Below are positions 53,378 to 62,622 of a stretch of DNA of 64,000 nt, piece by piece; positions within the stretch are counted from its first letter, which is position 1, and every line of letters starts with the position of its first letter. A program made the translations under genes and the position numbers. The stretch spans positions 1 through 64,000 of the forward strand of contig CANPOY010000004.1 in NCBI GenBank assembly GCA_947575805.1. The letters run 5' to 3'. Source of the stretch: an uncultured Lachnospiraceae bacterium. Its GTDB lineage: Bacteria > Bacillota > Clostridia > Lachnospirales > Lachnospiraceae. The notes beneath the pieces were generated by a model that had not been told where the DNA came from, made no database searches, and saw only the letters and a list, made by a program, of their open reading frames with translations.

Positions 53378-53740
53378 ATGGAAAAAGAGAAATCAAGGGA
53401 GATGGCCATGGCGGCCATTGACGCATTGGAAGACAAAAAGGCGGAGGATATTCATGTGATCGACATCAGTGAGGTTTCCGTGATCGCCGACTACTTTATC
53501 ATTGCAGGCGGAAGCAACCGTAGTCAGATCCAGGCGCTCTGCGACAATGTGGAGGAAAAGCTGGGCAGGGCCGGAAACGCCGTCAGGCAGATCGAAGGCT
53601 ATGACACGGCAAACTGGATTCTGATGGATTTTGGAGATGTGATCATTCATATCTTCGATAAGGAAAACAGGCTTTTGTATGACCTGGAGAGAATCTGGCG
53701 GGACGGCCGTCAGATTGGGATAGACGATCTGAAAAGGTAA
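53378..53740 (+). CDS. rsfS: Ribosome silencing factor RsfS
   Basis: A 120-residue RsfS/YbeB protein. The signature VIADYFIIAGGSNRSQIQALCDNVEEKL and GYDTANWILMDFGDVIIHIF are clear. It binds L14 and blocks subunit joining in slow growth. ATG 53378 follows AAAGGAGAG. Confidence 0.95.
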   Translation: MEKEKSREMAMAAIDALEDKKAEDIHVIDISEVSVIADYFIIAGGSNRSQIQALCDNVEEKLGRAGNAVRQIEGYDTANWILMDFGDVIIHIFDKENRLLYDLERIWRDGRQIGIDDLKR

Positions 53741-53773
53741 CTGACTGCCAGATGAGAACAAAGCACGACAAAC

Positions 53774-53815
53774 GGGAGGGATCAACATTCTGTTGAGTCC
53801 CTCCCACCTGTTTTT
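53774..53815 (+). terminator. Terminator between rsfS and DUF378
   Basis: GGGAGGGA...CAAC pairs with GTTG...TCCCTCCC (53774-53805) with small bulges, then TTTTT at 53811-53815. It ends the rplU operon and faces the convergent DUF378 gene. Confidence 0.85.
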
Positions 53816-53816
53816 G

Positions 53817-54032
53817 TCAGGTTTTTTCGCTCCGGCTGCCCAGGTGCATATAGAAGCTGATGAGATAAAGACCGCAAAGTCCGACAAGGCCGTATACGAT
53901 TCTGGAAACCCACGACATATTTCCAAAAATGAAGGCCACCAGGTCAAAACGGAAGATACCGATCAGCAACCAGTTAAGCGCACCTACAATAACAAGGGTA
54001 AGCGCAGTGCCGTCCAAGTATTTGTTTCCCAT
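53817..54032 (-). CDS. DUF378 membrane protein
   Basis: A 71-residue DUF378 protein with two hydrophobic segments (about 9-27 and 42-61) and the family pattern LVIVGALNWLLIGIFRFDLVAFIFG. ATG 54032 follows GAGGTAGGT. Function unknown. Confidence 0.85.
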   Translation of the reverse strand: MGNKYLDGTALTLVIVGALNWLLIGIFRFDLVAFIFGNMSWVSRIVYGLVGLCGLYLISFYMHLGSRSEKT

Positions 54033-54142
54033 ACCTACCTCACATTCTGCACGGTTTTGGAACCGGCTGTAATAGTTTCTGCAATTTATCCCTGTTTATT
54101 CATTTTTTTGATATTTATTTTCCTGACTGAATCAGTTACCGC

Positions 54143-54760
54143 CTATCGGAAGAAGCGAAGCACTCCGTATACCCGGCCCAGAATCTGACAATTTTCCACA
54201 ATAATGGGATCCATGGTGTCATTTTCAGGCTGTAAGCGGATATGGCCGTCTTCTCTGTAATAGGTCTTGACAGTGGCGGAATCGTCAATCAGCGCAACCA
54301 CGATTTCTCCGTTATTTGCCGTGCTGCAGGAGTTCACAAATACCTTGTCGCCGTCAAGAATGCCGGCATTTACCATGGATTCACCTCGTACGTTGAGGAT
54401 AAAAGATTCTCCCTTGGGTACCACGTCGGCGGGAACAGGGAAGTATTCTTCAATGTTTTCCTCGGCAAGGATGGGTTGGCCTGCCGCAACGTTACCGATA
54501 ATGGGAATACTGACCATCTCCGTACGCACCATCTGAAAGCTGTCGTCGCAGATTTCAATTGCCCTGGGCTTAGTAGGATCGCGGCGGATGTAACCGTTCT
54601 TCTCCAGGGTTTCCAGATGGGAATGAACGGAAGAGGTGGACTTTAAATTCACCGTCTCGCAGATCTCCCGCACTGTAGGGGGATACCCCTTTTTTAAAAT
54701 TTCTTCTTTGATATAATCAAGAATTTCCTGTTGCTTTGCAGTAATCTTTCCAAATCCCAT
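54143..54760 (-). CDS. lexA: SOS repressor LexA
   Basis: A 205-residue repressor-protease. The winged-helix DNA-binding domain spans 1-70 ([26 protein letters not shown]). The self-cleavage bond is A-G in NVAAGQP (~91). Catalytic serine and lysine are in [10 protein letters not shown] (~127) and ATVKTYY (~164). ATG 54760 has AGGAGG 10 bp ahead; a TTG at 54766 lies too close. RecA-triggered self-cutting would relieve repression, including at the LysM gene 57608-58000. Confidence 0.95.
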   Translation of the reverse strand: MGFGKITAKQQEILDYIKEEILKKGYPPTVREICETVNLKSTSSVHSHLETLEKNGYIRRDPTKPRAIEICDDSFQMVRTEMVSIPIIGNVAAGQPILAEENIEEYFPVPADVVPKGESFILNVRGESMVNAGILDGDKVFVNSCSTANNGEIVVALIDDSATVKTYYREDGHIRLQPENDTMDPIIVENCQILGRVYGVLRFFR

Positions 54761-54831
54761 CGGCAATATACCTCCTCTGTGGCGCTCGCATGCTATTTTT
54801 ATTCAGTGTATCATAATCAATTCAAAAAAGC

Positions 54832-54856
54832 AAACATATATTCCAAAAATATGTTC
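54832..54856 (-). promoter_or_regulatory. Possible imperfect LexA boxes upstream of lexA
   Basis: Read on the plus strand, AAACATATATTC (54832-54843) and AAAAATATGTTC (54845-54856) resemble the reverse and forward forms of GAAC-N4-GTTC with two to three mismatches. They sit just upstream of a possible lexA promoter. This would fit LexA autoregulation, but both are weak. Confidence 0.3.
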
Positions 54857-54906
54857 GAACGCAGACATCTGCCATCGGGGACGAATGTAAATCTGCTTAC
54901 TATGGA

Positions 54907-55794
54907 TCAGTGTTCGGCAGAGGTCTGCTGGTGCCGGGTGAACCGGAAGTCCTTGGGAGACATGCCCCGGGTTTTTCGGAAGGCATCCCCAAAGTAATTG
55001 CCGCTTGAGAAGCCGCATGTAAGGGCTATTTCCGTGACGGACATACCGGTGGTGAGGAGGAGCTTTTCCGCATTTTCCAGCCGGATATGGGTCAGATATT
55101 CTTTGAAGCCAAGCCCCACGGCTTTGTGGAACTTCCGTGAAAACCAGGCAGGGCTCATATGAACATAATCTGCTACAGTATCCAGGGTCAGAGGCTCGCT
55201 GTGGTGGGCATATATATAGCGGGCGGCCTCCTGGATTACGGCATCCTCAGGATCCAGAGGCTGTGAGGATTGCTCCGGATTCCGACATCGTCCCAGGAAA
55301 GCAAGCAGCTGGAAAAGAAGGCTTTTGATCTGGATCCCGGAATAACAGTCCCCGGTCAGAGTTTCACCTGACATCTGCAGGAAAAGCTCCCTTACATAGT
55401 CCAGCCGCTCTCTGGGAATGGAAATCCTGTGTCTGGAAAAGATAAGTTCCGGACCGCCGCCCTGGCATTGAGCGGCAAAGTATTCAATGTATGCCGGGAC
55501 AAAATTGGCAGTGAAGCGCTCTGCCGGCTGACCGGAGCCGTATATGGTCTGATGCAGCTGGTACGGGGCCAGCAGGACCAGATCGCCGGCGGAAAGATAA
55601 TAGATGGTATGGTCTATAAACATCCTGCAGCTGCCGGACATCAGGAAATACAATTCGTAATAGGGATGGTAATGGGGCTTCTCCATGGAAAATGCCTGGG
55701 GACGCCGGGCGCGTTCCACCATAAATTCACTTACCGTATTTCGAAAAGTGTTCTCTGGATCTGCAGGTATGTCCGTATTCATTTCGGCTGCCAT
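54907..55794 (-). CDS. AraC-family transcriptional regulator
   Basis: A 295-residue regulator. An N-terminal cupin (about 40-110, HYHPYYELYFLMSG) is followed by the double helix-turn-helix AraC domain at 195-285 (LTLDTVADYVHMSPAWFSRKFHKAVGLGFKEYL and SVTEIALTCGFSSGNYFGDAFRKTRGMSPKDFR). ATG 55794 follows GGAGG 6 bp upstream; an ATG 48 bp earlier lacks a site. It is divergent from the MATE gene and may control it. The ligand is probably a sugar or small molecule. Confidence 0.9.
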   Translation of the reverse strand: MAAEMNTDIPADPENTFRNTVSEFMVERARRPQAFSMEKPHYHPYYELYFLMSGSCRMFIDHTIYYLSAGDLVLLAPYQLHQTIYGSGQPAERFTANFVPAYIEYFAAQCQGGGPELIFSRHRISIPRERLDYVRELFLQMSGETLTGDCYSGIQIKSLLFQLLAFLGRCRNPEQSSQPLDPEDAVIQEAARYIYAHHSEPLTLDTVADYVHMSPAWFSRKFHKAVGLGFKEYLTHIRLENAEKLLLTTGMSVTEIALTCGFSSGNYFGDAFRKTRGMSPKDFRFTRHQQTSAEH

Positions 55795-55977
55795 AATGTA
55801 CCTCCGCACCTTCTTCAGGATGTTACTTTTAGATATGAACAAAAAATCTGTAATATTATAAAAAAATCAATTTAAAAACAGTATAATTACTTTTATTTTT
55901 GTTATATCATAGGCCTGTATTTCAAGTCAAGATATTTAGGGTCAGGTATTTTAGATCAGATTTTGCAGGAGAAGAGT

Positions 55978-57459
55978 ATGCAGGCATTTTTATCAAAAAA
56001 AGACGAGAAGTTCCGGGAATTTGCCCAAAACGGCCACATGGGAAAGGTGGTGCTGCAGCTTGGCCTGCCGCTGGCGCTGTACCAGAGTCTGAACCAGCTA
56101 TTCAAAATTCTGGATACGCTTATGGCGTCCCATATCGGAAGTTCCACCGTATCCGCCGTGGCTTATCTGTCTCAGATTCACCTGATGCTGTCGGCTATTG
56201 GAGGCGGTCTGGCAGTAGGCTCAAGCATAAAGATCAGCGAAGCGTACGGGGCCGGAAAATTTGAACTGGTAAAGCGCAGGGTCAGCACCCTGTTTGCCAT
56301 GTGTATCATATTGGGAGGCGGGATTTTGCTGCTGCTTGCGCCTTTTACACCGCAGTTTCTGCGGCTTATGAACACACCGGAAGAGTTTATCGCGGAGGGC
56401 AGCGCTTATTTTGTGCTGGAGCTGGTGGCTATGGTCATCACCTTTTTTAACAGCGTGTATATCGCCATAGAGCGGGTCAGGGGCAATTCCAGGCGCATTT
56501 TGTATCTGAATATGTCGGTGATTGCGGTGAAGCTGAGCTTGACGGCGTGGTTTGTATACGGGCTGGCGGGAGATGTCACCATGATAGCCATAGCGACAAT
56601 CCTATCCCAGCTTGTACTGCTGACAGCAGCCGTCGTCAATCTGCACCACGGGGAAAATGTGTTTGGATTTTCACTGAGGGCCATAGATTTTAAAGGAGAG
56701 GTGGTCAAACCTATGGTTAAGCTGTCTGTCCCGGTCATTGTGGAAAAGGCAGCGTTTGCCATGGGAAAGGTGGTGGTCAATTCCATGAGTACCGTCTATG
56801 GCTCCCTGACCGTGGGTGCGCTGGGAATCTCCAATAATATCGGCGGTATTACCACCATGCCTCAGAACGGCTTTCAGGAGGGCGGCTCCGCCATTATCAG
56901 CCAGAACCTGGGTGCAAAAAAAACGGAACGCGCTCTGTCTGCCTTTCAGTGGACATTGCTTGTCAATGTAATATGCGGCATGATTTTTATGAGTTTATCT
57001 CTGATCTTCTTAAGACCACTGTCGAGCCTGTTTGCCAAGGGCGATGCGGAATTTGCCGGAATGATAGCGGAGGTTTACCGGCTGGAGGCCCTGGGTGCGA
57101 TTCCCCTGGGCGTAAATGCGGCGGTAATGGGAATGCTCTATGGTTTTGGAAAAACAAAGGTCACCCTCTTTATGAACTTCTGCCGGGTATTTGTGTTCCG
57201 CATTCCGGTTTTGTGGGCCTTGCAGCAGTTTACAGACCTGGGCAATGTCAGTGTCGGAATCGTAATGGTGGTGAGTAATGTCTGCAGCGGTATTCTGGCA
57301 GCGGTAATCGGCATTATTGAAATCAGAAAGCTCCGCAGGATGTCTGTCTCCGACGGCATGGAATCCGGAAAGCTGTCCGGTATGTCTGCCTCCCGCAGCG
57401 GGAAATCGACGGCTACCGAAGAACAGTCATCTGAGGTCAAAGCAGCATCAGAAGAATAA
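55978..57459 (+). CDS. MATE-family efflux transporter
   Basis: A 493-residue multidrug/toxin export-type carrier with 12 hydrophobic segments in two similar halves. Typical patterns are LPLALYQSLNQLFKILDTLMASHIGSS at the start and GALGISNNIGGITTMPQNGFQEGGSAIISQNLGAKK in the second half. The last ~40 residues form a tail rich in S, E and K. ATG 55978 follows AGGAG. It faces away from the AraC gene across a 183-bp AT-rich gap. Substrate unknown. Confidence 0.88.
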   Translation: MQAFLSKKDEKFREFAQNGHMGKVVLQLGLPLALYQSLNQLFKILDTLMASHIGSSTVSAVAYLSQIHLMLSAIGGGLAVGSSIKISEAYGAGKFELVKRRVSTLFAMCIILGGGILLLLAPFTPQFLRLMNTPEEFIAEGSAYFVLELVAMVITFFNSVYIAIERVRGNSRRILYLNMSVIAVKLSLTAWFVYGLAGDVTMIAIATILSQLVLLTAAVVNLHHGENVFGFSLRAIDFKGEVVKPMVKLSVPVIVEKAAFAMGKVVVNSMSTVYGSLTVGALGISNNIGGITTMPQNGFQEGGSAIISQNLGAKKTERALSAFQWTLLVNVICGMIFMSLSLIFLRPLSSLFAKGDAEFAGMIAEVYRLEALGAIPLGVNAAVMGMLYGFGKTKVTLFMNFCRVFVFRIPVLWALQQFTDLGNVSVGIVMVVSNVCSGILAAVIGIIEIRKLRRMSVSDGMESGKLSGMSASRSGKSTATEEQSSEVKAASEE

Positions 57460-57524
57460 CGGTTTTTTCCTAATAAAACAGACTTTCCATAACTTTCAAA
57501 AAAGAAAATATGTTCGATTTTCAG

Positions 57525-57574
57525 TTGACAAACATTTGTTCTTGTTTTATAATACAAATACAGAACAAATGTTC
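57525..57574 (+). promoter_or_regulatory. Consensus promoter with LexA (SOS) boxes
   Basis: TTGACA (57525-57530) and TATAAT (57548-57553) are spaced 17 bp, a perfect consensus. A perfect LexA box of the Gram-positive type, GAAC-AAAT-GTTC, lies at 57563-57574 over the start point. AAAC-ATTT-GTTC (57530-57541), one base off the same pattern, lies in the spacer. LexA bound at either would block this otherwise strong promoter. Confidence 0.8.
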
Positions 57575-57607
57575 CGAACATGTGAACGCATTGAAAGGGT
57601 GAAAGCC

Positions 57608-58000
57608 ATGGGAAAGCACAGAAATCTTCAGGAGATGAGCGACAGAGAACTGAGACAATACGGGCGGGTTATACGGCTTCGCAGAGAGCGCAGAAGAAAG
57701 GCGGCAGCGGCGGTTCTTACCGTGTTTGCCACTGTCTGCATAATCATGATTTGTGCCATATCTTACAGCACCATCAGGTCAAAGGCAAGCAACGGTTTTA
57801 AATACTATACCCAGGTGACGGTTGAGTCAGGAGAGAGTCTGTGGGAACTTGCGGAAGCTTATATTGACTATGAATTTTATAAGGATAAGGACAGCTACAT
57901 CGCAGAGATCCGAAGAATTAACCATCTGGACGGGGACGGCAGTCTGGTGGCCGGTCAGCGCCTGATTTTGCCCTATTATTCTGCGGACTTCGTATATTAG
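57608..58000 (+). CDS. LysM membrane protein, likely SOS cell-division inhibitor (YneA-like)
   Basis: A 130-residue protein. ATG 57608 (MGKHRNLQ) follows AAAGGGTG. A basic cytoplasmic N-terminus (RLRRERRRK) is followed by one membrane segment (about 38-58) and a C-terminal LysM domain (TVESGESLWELAEAYI ... LVAGQRLILP). This is the layout of B. subtilis YneA, which LexA controls and which delays septation after DNA damage. The consensus promoter with LexA boxes and nearby lexA support the same role. Sequence identity to YneA is low, so this is inference. Confidence 0.75.
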   Translation: MGKHRNLQEMSDRELRQYGRVIRLRRERRRKAAAAVLTVFATVCIIMICAISYSTIRSKASNGFKYYTQVTVESGESLWELAEAYIDYEFYKDKDSYIAEIRRINHLDGDGSLVAGQRLILPYYSADFVY

Positions 58001-58094
58001 AGCGCCCAAATAATCAAGCCTTTTTATACGTTCATTACAGAGGAGTATTTCACTTTGGAAATTGGTGCATGCAGGGATTAATATAGGCTGGTTT

Positions 58095-59162
58095 TCAGTC
58101 AGTTCCCTTTTCCCGCAGCCGTACTACATTGGCGGCCCGCCTGCGCCGCTCATCATCCTGGGCAGCATAGTGCTTCCTGGTGGTATTGACGTCCTTGTGT
58201 CCCAATACATCAGCCACCAGATATATATCTCCTGTCTCCTGATATAGTGTGGTGCCATAGGTACTCCGCAGTTTATGGGGAGTAATTTTCTTCAGGGTAG
58301 TGACCCGGGAAGAGTATTTTTTCACAAGGTTTTCCACGGAACGAACAGCCATCCTGCGGTTCTGCAGAGAGAGGAAGAGCGCGTTTTCGTGTCCCTGTTC
58401 AGGAATGATGTGATGCCGTTCTTCAAGATAGTCCAGAAGGGCAGTTTCCACCTCACCTCCAAAATATACAATGGCTTCATAGCCGCCTTTGCGGCGTATT
58501 TTAATCCCGCACACATCGAAATTGACGTCCTGAATGTCCAGTCCGACACATTCGGACACACGGATACCGGTTCCCAGCAGGAGGGTCAGCAGTGCCACAT
58601 CCCGCAGCTTTGTCTTCTTATGATATTCCAGCTCTTTTTTTGTCAGCTTCGTACCGTCCTCCACCTGATCCAGCAGCATTGCCACTTCATTCGGTTCCAG
58701 ACGAATGATTTCCTTGGCGTGCTTTTTGGGCATGGGAACCAGTGCGGCAGGATTGCTTTTTATCAGCTCGCTCTGGTAAAAATAGTTATAAAAACTGCGC
58801 AGTGCGGCCAGTTTTCTTTCCTTGCCCCGCTCGTCGTTGGTGATTTCCCGGCCGTCCTTTTCATAATAGGACATATATTCCAGATATTCTTCAATGTCGA
58901 TTCTGGTCAGCTGCTCCAGCACCTCCAGTGAGAATTCCTTTATTTCCGTTTTTGCACAAACCGGATTCTTTTCATGCAGGAATTCAAAAAAGAGCCTTAG
59001 GTCATAGGCGTAGGCAAGTCTGGTACGAGAGGATGTATATTCCTCGATTCCCCGGAAAAATGTACGGCAAAAGGAGGGAAGAGTTTCCAGTACTGTCCGC
59101 ATTTTCAGGATATTCTGCTTGTTTTGCTCGTCATGGTAATTATTTGGATTCATCACAGCCAT
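58095..59162 (-). CDS. Tyrosine recombinase (XerC/XerD-like)
   Basis: A 355-residue site-specific recombinase. The SAM-like N-terminal DNA-binding domain (about 30-150) is followed by the catalytic domain with R in GTGIRVSECVGL, K in RRKGGYEAIVY, HKLR in TPHKLRSTYGT, H in VLGHKDVNTTRKHY and the tyrosine at the end of that motif. The C-terminus is basic. No phage or element genes and no attachment site are seen, so it is either a Xer-type housekeeping enzyme or an orphan integrase. ATG 59162 follows AGGAGG. Confidence 0.85.
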   Translation of the reverse strand: MAVMNPNNYHDEQNKQNILKMRTVLETLPSFCRTFFRGIEEYTSSRTRLAYAYDLRLFFEFLHEKNPVCAKTEIKEFSLEVLEQLTRIDIEEYLEYMSYYEKDGREITNDERGKERKLAALRSFYNYFYQSELIKSNPAALVPMPKKHAKEIIRLEPNEVAMLLDQVEDGTKLTKKELEYHKKTKLRDVALLTLLLGTGIRVSECVGLDIQDVNFDVCGIKIRRKGGYEAIVYFGGEVETALLDYLEERHHIIPEQGHENALFLSLQNRRMAVRSVENLVKKYSSRVTTLKKITPHKLRSTYGTTLYQETGDIYLVADVLGHKDVNTTRKHYAAQDDERRRRAANVVRLREKGTD

Positions 59163-59176
59163 TTATTATAAGCCTC

Positions 59177-59893
59177 CTATTTTGCCCAGCCCTTCAGATT
59201 GCTGTTTACGATCGCGGTAAACATTCGCTCCTTTACACCCGGATTTTCCAGGTTCAGGCTTCTCAACAGATTTTTGACGTATTCCCTCTTTGTGTATCCG
59301 TCTGCCGGACAGGGACTTTTGACCACGGGAACATCATATTTATGAACAAAACCGATGACATCCGCCTCATTCATATACATAAGGGGACGAAGAACAGTAA
59401 GCTCCATACGGTCCAGGTAGGTTACCGGGGCAAAGGTATGAAACCGGCCTTCAAAAATCAGAGACATGAGCATGGTTTCCACTACATCATCCTTGTGATG
59501 GGCGTAGGCTATTTTATTACAGCCTGCATCCCTGATAGCCTGGTTCAGCGCACCCTTTCTCATTTTGGCGCAGAGTGAACAGGGATTTTCCTCCTTACGC
59601 TCCTCAAAGATGACCTGGGCAATATCTGTTTTGACAACGGTATATTCCACCCCCATGGAGGTACACAGCTCCCTGATTCTGTCCAGCTTCAGATTTTCAA
59701 ATCCCAGATCCACAGTAACCCCATGTATGTCAAAGTGCAGAGGATAGAACCGCCGCAGGCCATTTAAGGCATAGAGCAGCGTAAGGCTGTCTTTGCCTCC
59801 GGAAATGCCCACAGCGATCCGGTCTCCCTCGTCAATCATATGGTAATCGTCCACAGCTCTGCGGACATAGCTTAATACCTGTTGCAATTTCAT
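59177..59893 (-). CDS. TtcA-type PP-loop tRNA thiolation enzyme
   Basis: A 238-residue PP-loop ATPase of the TtcA/TtuA group: SGGKDSLTLLYAL (~31-43), PCSLCAKMRKGAL (~105) and AHHKDDVVET (~130). TtcA makes 2-thiocytidine at position 32 of tRNA with an Fe-S cluster. ATG 59893 (MKLQQVLSY) with AAAGGG ahead is preferred over ATG 59935. It precedes the recombinase gene by 14 bp. Confidence 0.85.
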   Translation of the reverse strand: MKLQQVLSYVRRAVDDYHMIDEGDRIAVGISGGKDSLTLLYALNGLRRFYPLHFDIHGVTVDLGFENLKLDRIRELCTSMGVEYTVVKTDIAQVIFEERKEENPCSLCAKMRKGALNQAIRDAGCNKIAYAHHKDDVVETMLMSLIFEGRFHTFAPVTYLDRMELTVLRPLMYMNEADVIGFVHKYDVPVVKSPCPADGYTKREYVKNLLRSLNLENPGVKERMFTAIVNSNLKGWAK

Positions 59894-59991
59894 GGTTGTT
59901 TCATCCCTTTGCTTTTCTGATAGTTCCAAAGTCATGTAATCATGCAGGCATGATGATCCTGGCTATTCCCTGGTATCATTCTATTATTTTT

Positions 59992-60021
59992 TTGTCGGAA
60001 AAACAATAGAGGAATTATATT
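59992..60021 (+). promoter_or_regulatory. Possible rubrerythrin promoter
   Basis: TTGTCG (59992-59997) and TATATT (60016-60021) are spaced 18 bp, in the AT-rich gap divergent from the TtcA gene. Confidence 0.4.
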
Positions 60022-60087
60022 TTGTGCAAGCGGGGAAATACTGAAAGTGTAAATATCATAATTATATGTGAAAGGACGGATTGTATC

Positions 60088-60693
60088 ATGGCAGTGGAAT
60101 TTCAAAAAAGTGTTACAAAGGATAATCTGATGCGGGCGTTTGCCGGGGAGAGTCAGGCCCGAAACCGCTATACCTTTGCCGCATCTCAGGCAAAGAAGAA
60201 CGGTTTGTACGTCATCAGCACCATATTTGCTTTTACCGCCTCACAGGAAAAGGAGCATGCCGCCATTTTCTATCAGCATCTTCGGGAGATGGCCGGGAAA
60301 AACATTTTGATCGACGGCGGTTACCCTGTAGACATATCCGATGATATGGCGGAGCTGCTTCGCATGGCACAGCATAATGAGTATGAAGAGCATGATGACG
60401 TGTACAAAAATTTTGGGGAGAAAGCACGGGAGGAAGGCTTTGATCGGGTGGCGGCATCCTTTTTCAGTATTGCAAATATTGAGAAAATTCACGGCGACCG
60501 TTTCGGTAAATACGCAGAGCTCATAAAGGAAGGAAAGCTGTTTGTGTCCGATGTGGAAGAGGAGTGGATGTGCTTAAACTGCGGCTTCGTGTATAAAGGG
60601 ACAAGCGTTCCTGCCGTGTGTCCCGTGTGCAGTCATGACAGGGGCTACTTTATCCGCTGTACTCTTATGCCCATTGAGGCAATGCAGAGATAA
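60088..60693 (+). CDS. Rubrerythrin
   Basis: A 201-residue di-iron peroxide reductase of anaerobes. The ferritin-like domain has GESQARNRYTF, EKEHAAIFYQ, EEHDDVYKNFG and IEKIHGDRFGKY ligand motifs. The C-terminal rubredoxin-like domain has CLNCGF and CPVC. ATG 60088 (MAVEFQKS) follows GAAAGGA. It detoxifies hydrogen peroxide in the cytoplasm and supports an anaerobic host. Confidence 0.94.
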   Translation: MAVEFQKSVTKDNLMRAFAGESQARNRYTFAASQAKKNGLYVISTIFAFTASQEKEHAAIFYQHLREMAGKNILIDGGYPVDISDDMAELLRMAQHNEYEEHDDVYKNFGEKAREEGFDRVAASFFSIANIEKIHGDRFGKYAELIKEGKLFVSDVEEEWMCLNCGFVYKGTSVPAVCPVCSHDRGYFIRCTLMPIEAMQR

Positions 60694-60768
60694 TGACGGT
60701 ACTGGGTACGTGCCGGTACGGACAGTTGGCAAATTGCGCAAATAACGTAGAATCACTTCAAGAAATAC

Positions 60769-60797
60769 TTGTGGTATCCGCAAATAGAGTGTATGAT
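60769..60797 (+). promoter_or_regulatory. Promoter of the AI-2E-type permease gene
   Basis: TTGTGG (60769-60774) and TATGAT (60792-60797) are spaced 17 bp, about 40 bp ahead of the start codon. Confidence 0.6.
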
Positions 60798-60836
60798 AGA
60801 ATCATAAATATTTTTACTATAAGAAGGGATGCCTGA

Positions 60837-62198
60837 ATGAAATTCAAACTCAACAACAAGTACTTTCGCTGGGGGCTTACTGCGTTTCTGGCAATTGCTG
60901 CCTCCATTGTCTTTTACTATTTCGTATTCCACAGTTCCAATATCAGATCCGGCATCAAGGTGATTACAGGCATCTTGATGCCGGTGGTAGTGGGAATGGG
61001 AATTGCATATCTGCTCACTCCGGTTCTAAATTTTGTAGAAGGAAAGCTGCTGTATCCGCTGTGGAGAAAGCTCAATCTCCGGGAAGGGAAGAAAAAAAGA
61101 ACAATTATCCGCGGATTAGGCATTCTGATTACCGCTTTCCTGTTTATAGGCCTGATTTATTTCCTGCTGTTCATGCTGATTTCCCAGATCGTGCCCAGTG
61201 TGCAGAATATTGCCACAAACTTTGATTCTTATGTCGCCAACATTACAAAATGGCTGAACCAGGTTCTTGACGATAATCAGGAAGTAGGAGCATATATTGT
61301 CAAGACAGTTACCAAGTATTCCGGGGAGCTGGAAGAATGGGTGACCAATGACCTCACCAATACTGCGGCCGGGCTGATCAAGACCATCTCACTGGGAGCG
61401 ATCGGTGTGTTCGGCGTCTTGTGGGATTTTATCATCGGCTTTATCATATCCATTTATGTAATGGCCAGCAAGGAGAAATTTGCGGCTCAGGCAAAGAAGC
61501 TGATATATGCCTTATTTGAGCAGGATACCTGCAATAACCTGATTAAGAATTTTCGTTTTACCAATCAGACCTTTATCGGATTTCTGGGAGGCAAGATTAT
61601 AGACTCCATAATTATCGGGGTGTTGTGCTTTATCGGGACGGCCATTCTAAAGACGCCCTATGCTGCGCTGGTCAGTGTGATTATCGGCGTCACCAATATT
61701 ATACCGTTTTTCGGACCGTTTCTGGGAGCAGTTCCCTGTACATTACTGATCTTTGTGGTGGATCCGCTGCATCCGTTAAACTGTCTGTATTTTGTGGTGT
61801 TCATCCTTGCGCTGCAGCAGGTGGACGGTAATATTATCGGCCCCAAAATCCTCGGAAATTCTACCGGGCTGACTGGATTCTGGGTGATTTTTGCCATTAC
61901 TCTGTTCGGCGGTCTTTTCGGTGTATTGGGCATGATCATCGGCGTGCCAATTCTGGCAGTAATCTATGCTGCCGTGCGTTCGCTGGTAAACACATCGCTG
62001 ATCAGGAAGAAGATGCCCATAGATTCCTGTTTATATGAACGACTGGAATATGTGGATGAAGAGGGTTTTCATGAAATTCCTCCGAAGGAAAAGAAGACGG
62101 AAGAGAAACAAACCAAAACGAAAAAACGCTTTGCGGTGAAAGGCGCCAGGACGGTGGAAGGAAACGAAGATGAGATTTCTGATACAGAGGGTAAATGA
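60837..62198 (+). CDS. AI-2E family (PerM-like) transporter
   Basis: A 453-residue protein with about eight hydrophobic segments. The signature region is [26 protein letters not shown] (~280-305), followed by [32 protein letters not shown]. The C-terminal ~65 residues are charged and cytoplasmic. Members of this family export AI-2, act as sodium/proton antiporters or have unknown roles, so the substrate is open. It overlaps dtd by 29 bp. Confidence 0.88.
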   Translation: MKFKLNNKYFRWGLTAFLAIAASIVFYYFVFHSSNIRSGIKVITGILMPVVVGMGIAYLLTPVLNFVEGKLLYPLWRKLNLREGKKKRTIIRGLGILITAFLFIGLIYFLLFMLISQIVPSVQNIATNFDSYVANITKWLNQVLDDNQEVGAYIVKTVTKYSGELEEWVTNDLTNTAAGLIKTISLGAIGVFGVLWDFIIGFIISIYVMASKEKFAAQAKKLIYALFEQDTCNNLIKNFRFTNQTFIGFLGGKIIDSIIIGVLCFIGTAILKTPYAALVSVIIGVTNIIPFFGPFLGAVPCTLLIFVVDPLHPLNCLYFVVFILALQQVDGNIIGPKILGNSTGLTGFWVIFAITLFGGLFGVLGMIIGVPILAVIYAAVRSLVNTSLIRKKMPIDSCLYERLEYVDEEGFHEIPPKEKKTEEKQTKTKKRFAVKGARTVEGNEDEISDTEGK

Positions 62199-62622
62199 GG
62201 CAAGTGTATCCGTGGAGGGCAATGTTGTCGGCAAGATCGGCAGGGGCCTGCTGGTTTTTATCGGCATCAGCGGACAGGATAATAAGGAAATTGCCGACAA
62301 AATGGTTAAAAAGCTGTTGGGACTGCGCATTTTTAACGATGAAAACGATAAGATTAATCTGGATCTGAAAACAGTGGGAGGGCAGTTGCTTCTGATTTCC
62401 CAGTTTACCCTTTATGCAGACTGCAGAAAAGGAAATCGCCCTTCCTTTACGGACGCCGGGGCGCCGGAGCTGGCGAATGATCTGTACCGATACATAATTG
62501 ACCGCTGCCAGCAGGAAACAGCAGTAGTGGAAGAGGGGAGCTTCGGTGCGGAGATGAAGGTTTCTCTGTTGAATGACGGTCCCTTTACAATCTATCTTGA
62601 TTCAGAGGATATTTGCCGTTAA
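62170..62622 (+). CDS. dtd: D-aminoacyl-tRNA deacylase
   Basis: A 150-residue Dtd. [38 protein letters not shown] (catalytic T in SQFTL) and [21 protein letters not shown] match the family. It removes D-amino acids and glycine from mischarged tRNAs. It starts 29 bp inside the permease gene. Confidence 0.95.
   Translation: MRFLIQRVNEASVSVEGNVVGKIGRGLLVFIGISGQDNKEIADKMVKKLLGLRIFNDENDKINLDLKTVGGQLLLISQFTLYADCRKGNRPSFTDAGAPELANDLYRYIIDRCQQETAVVEEGSFGAEMKVSLLNDGPFTIYLDSEDICR

Noticed and set aside
54851-54858. GTTCGAAC as a LexA box
   Set aside because: The half-sites are in the wrong order and lack the 4-base gap of GAAC-N4-GTTC.
57317-57607. N-terminal extension of the LysM protein
   Set aside because: It overlaps the MATE gene and crosses the promoter and LexA boxes; the true start at 57608 has a ribosome site.
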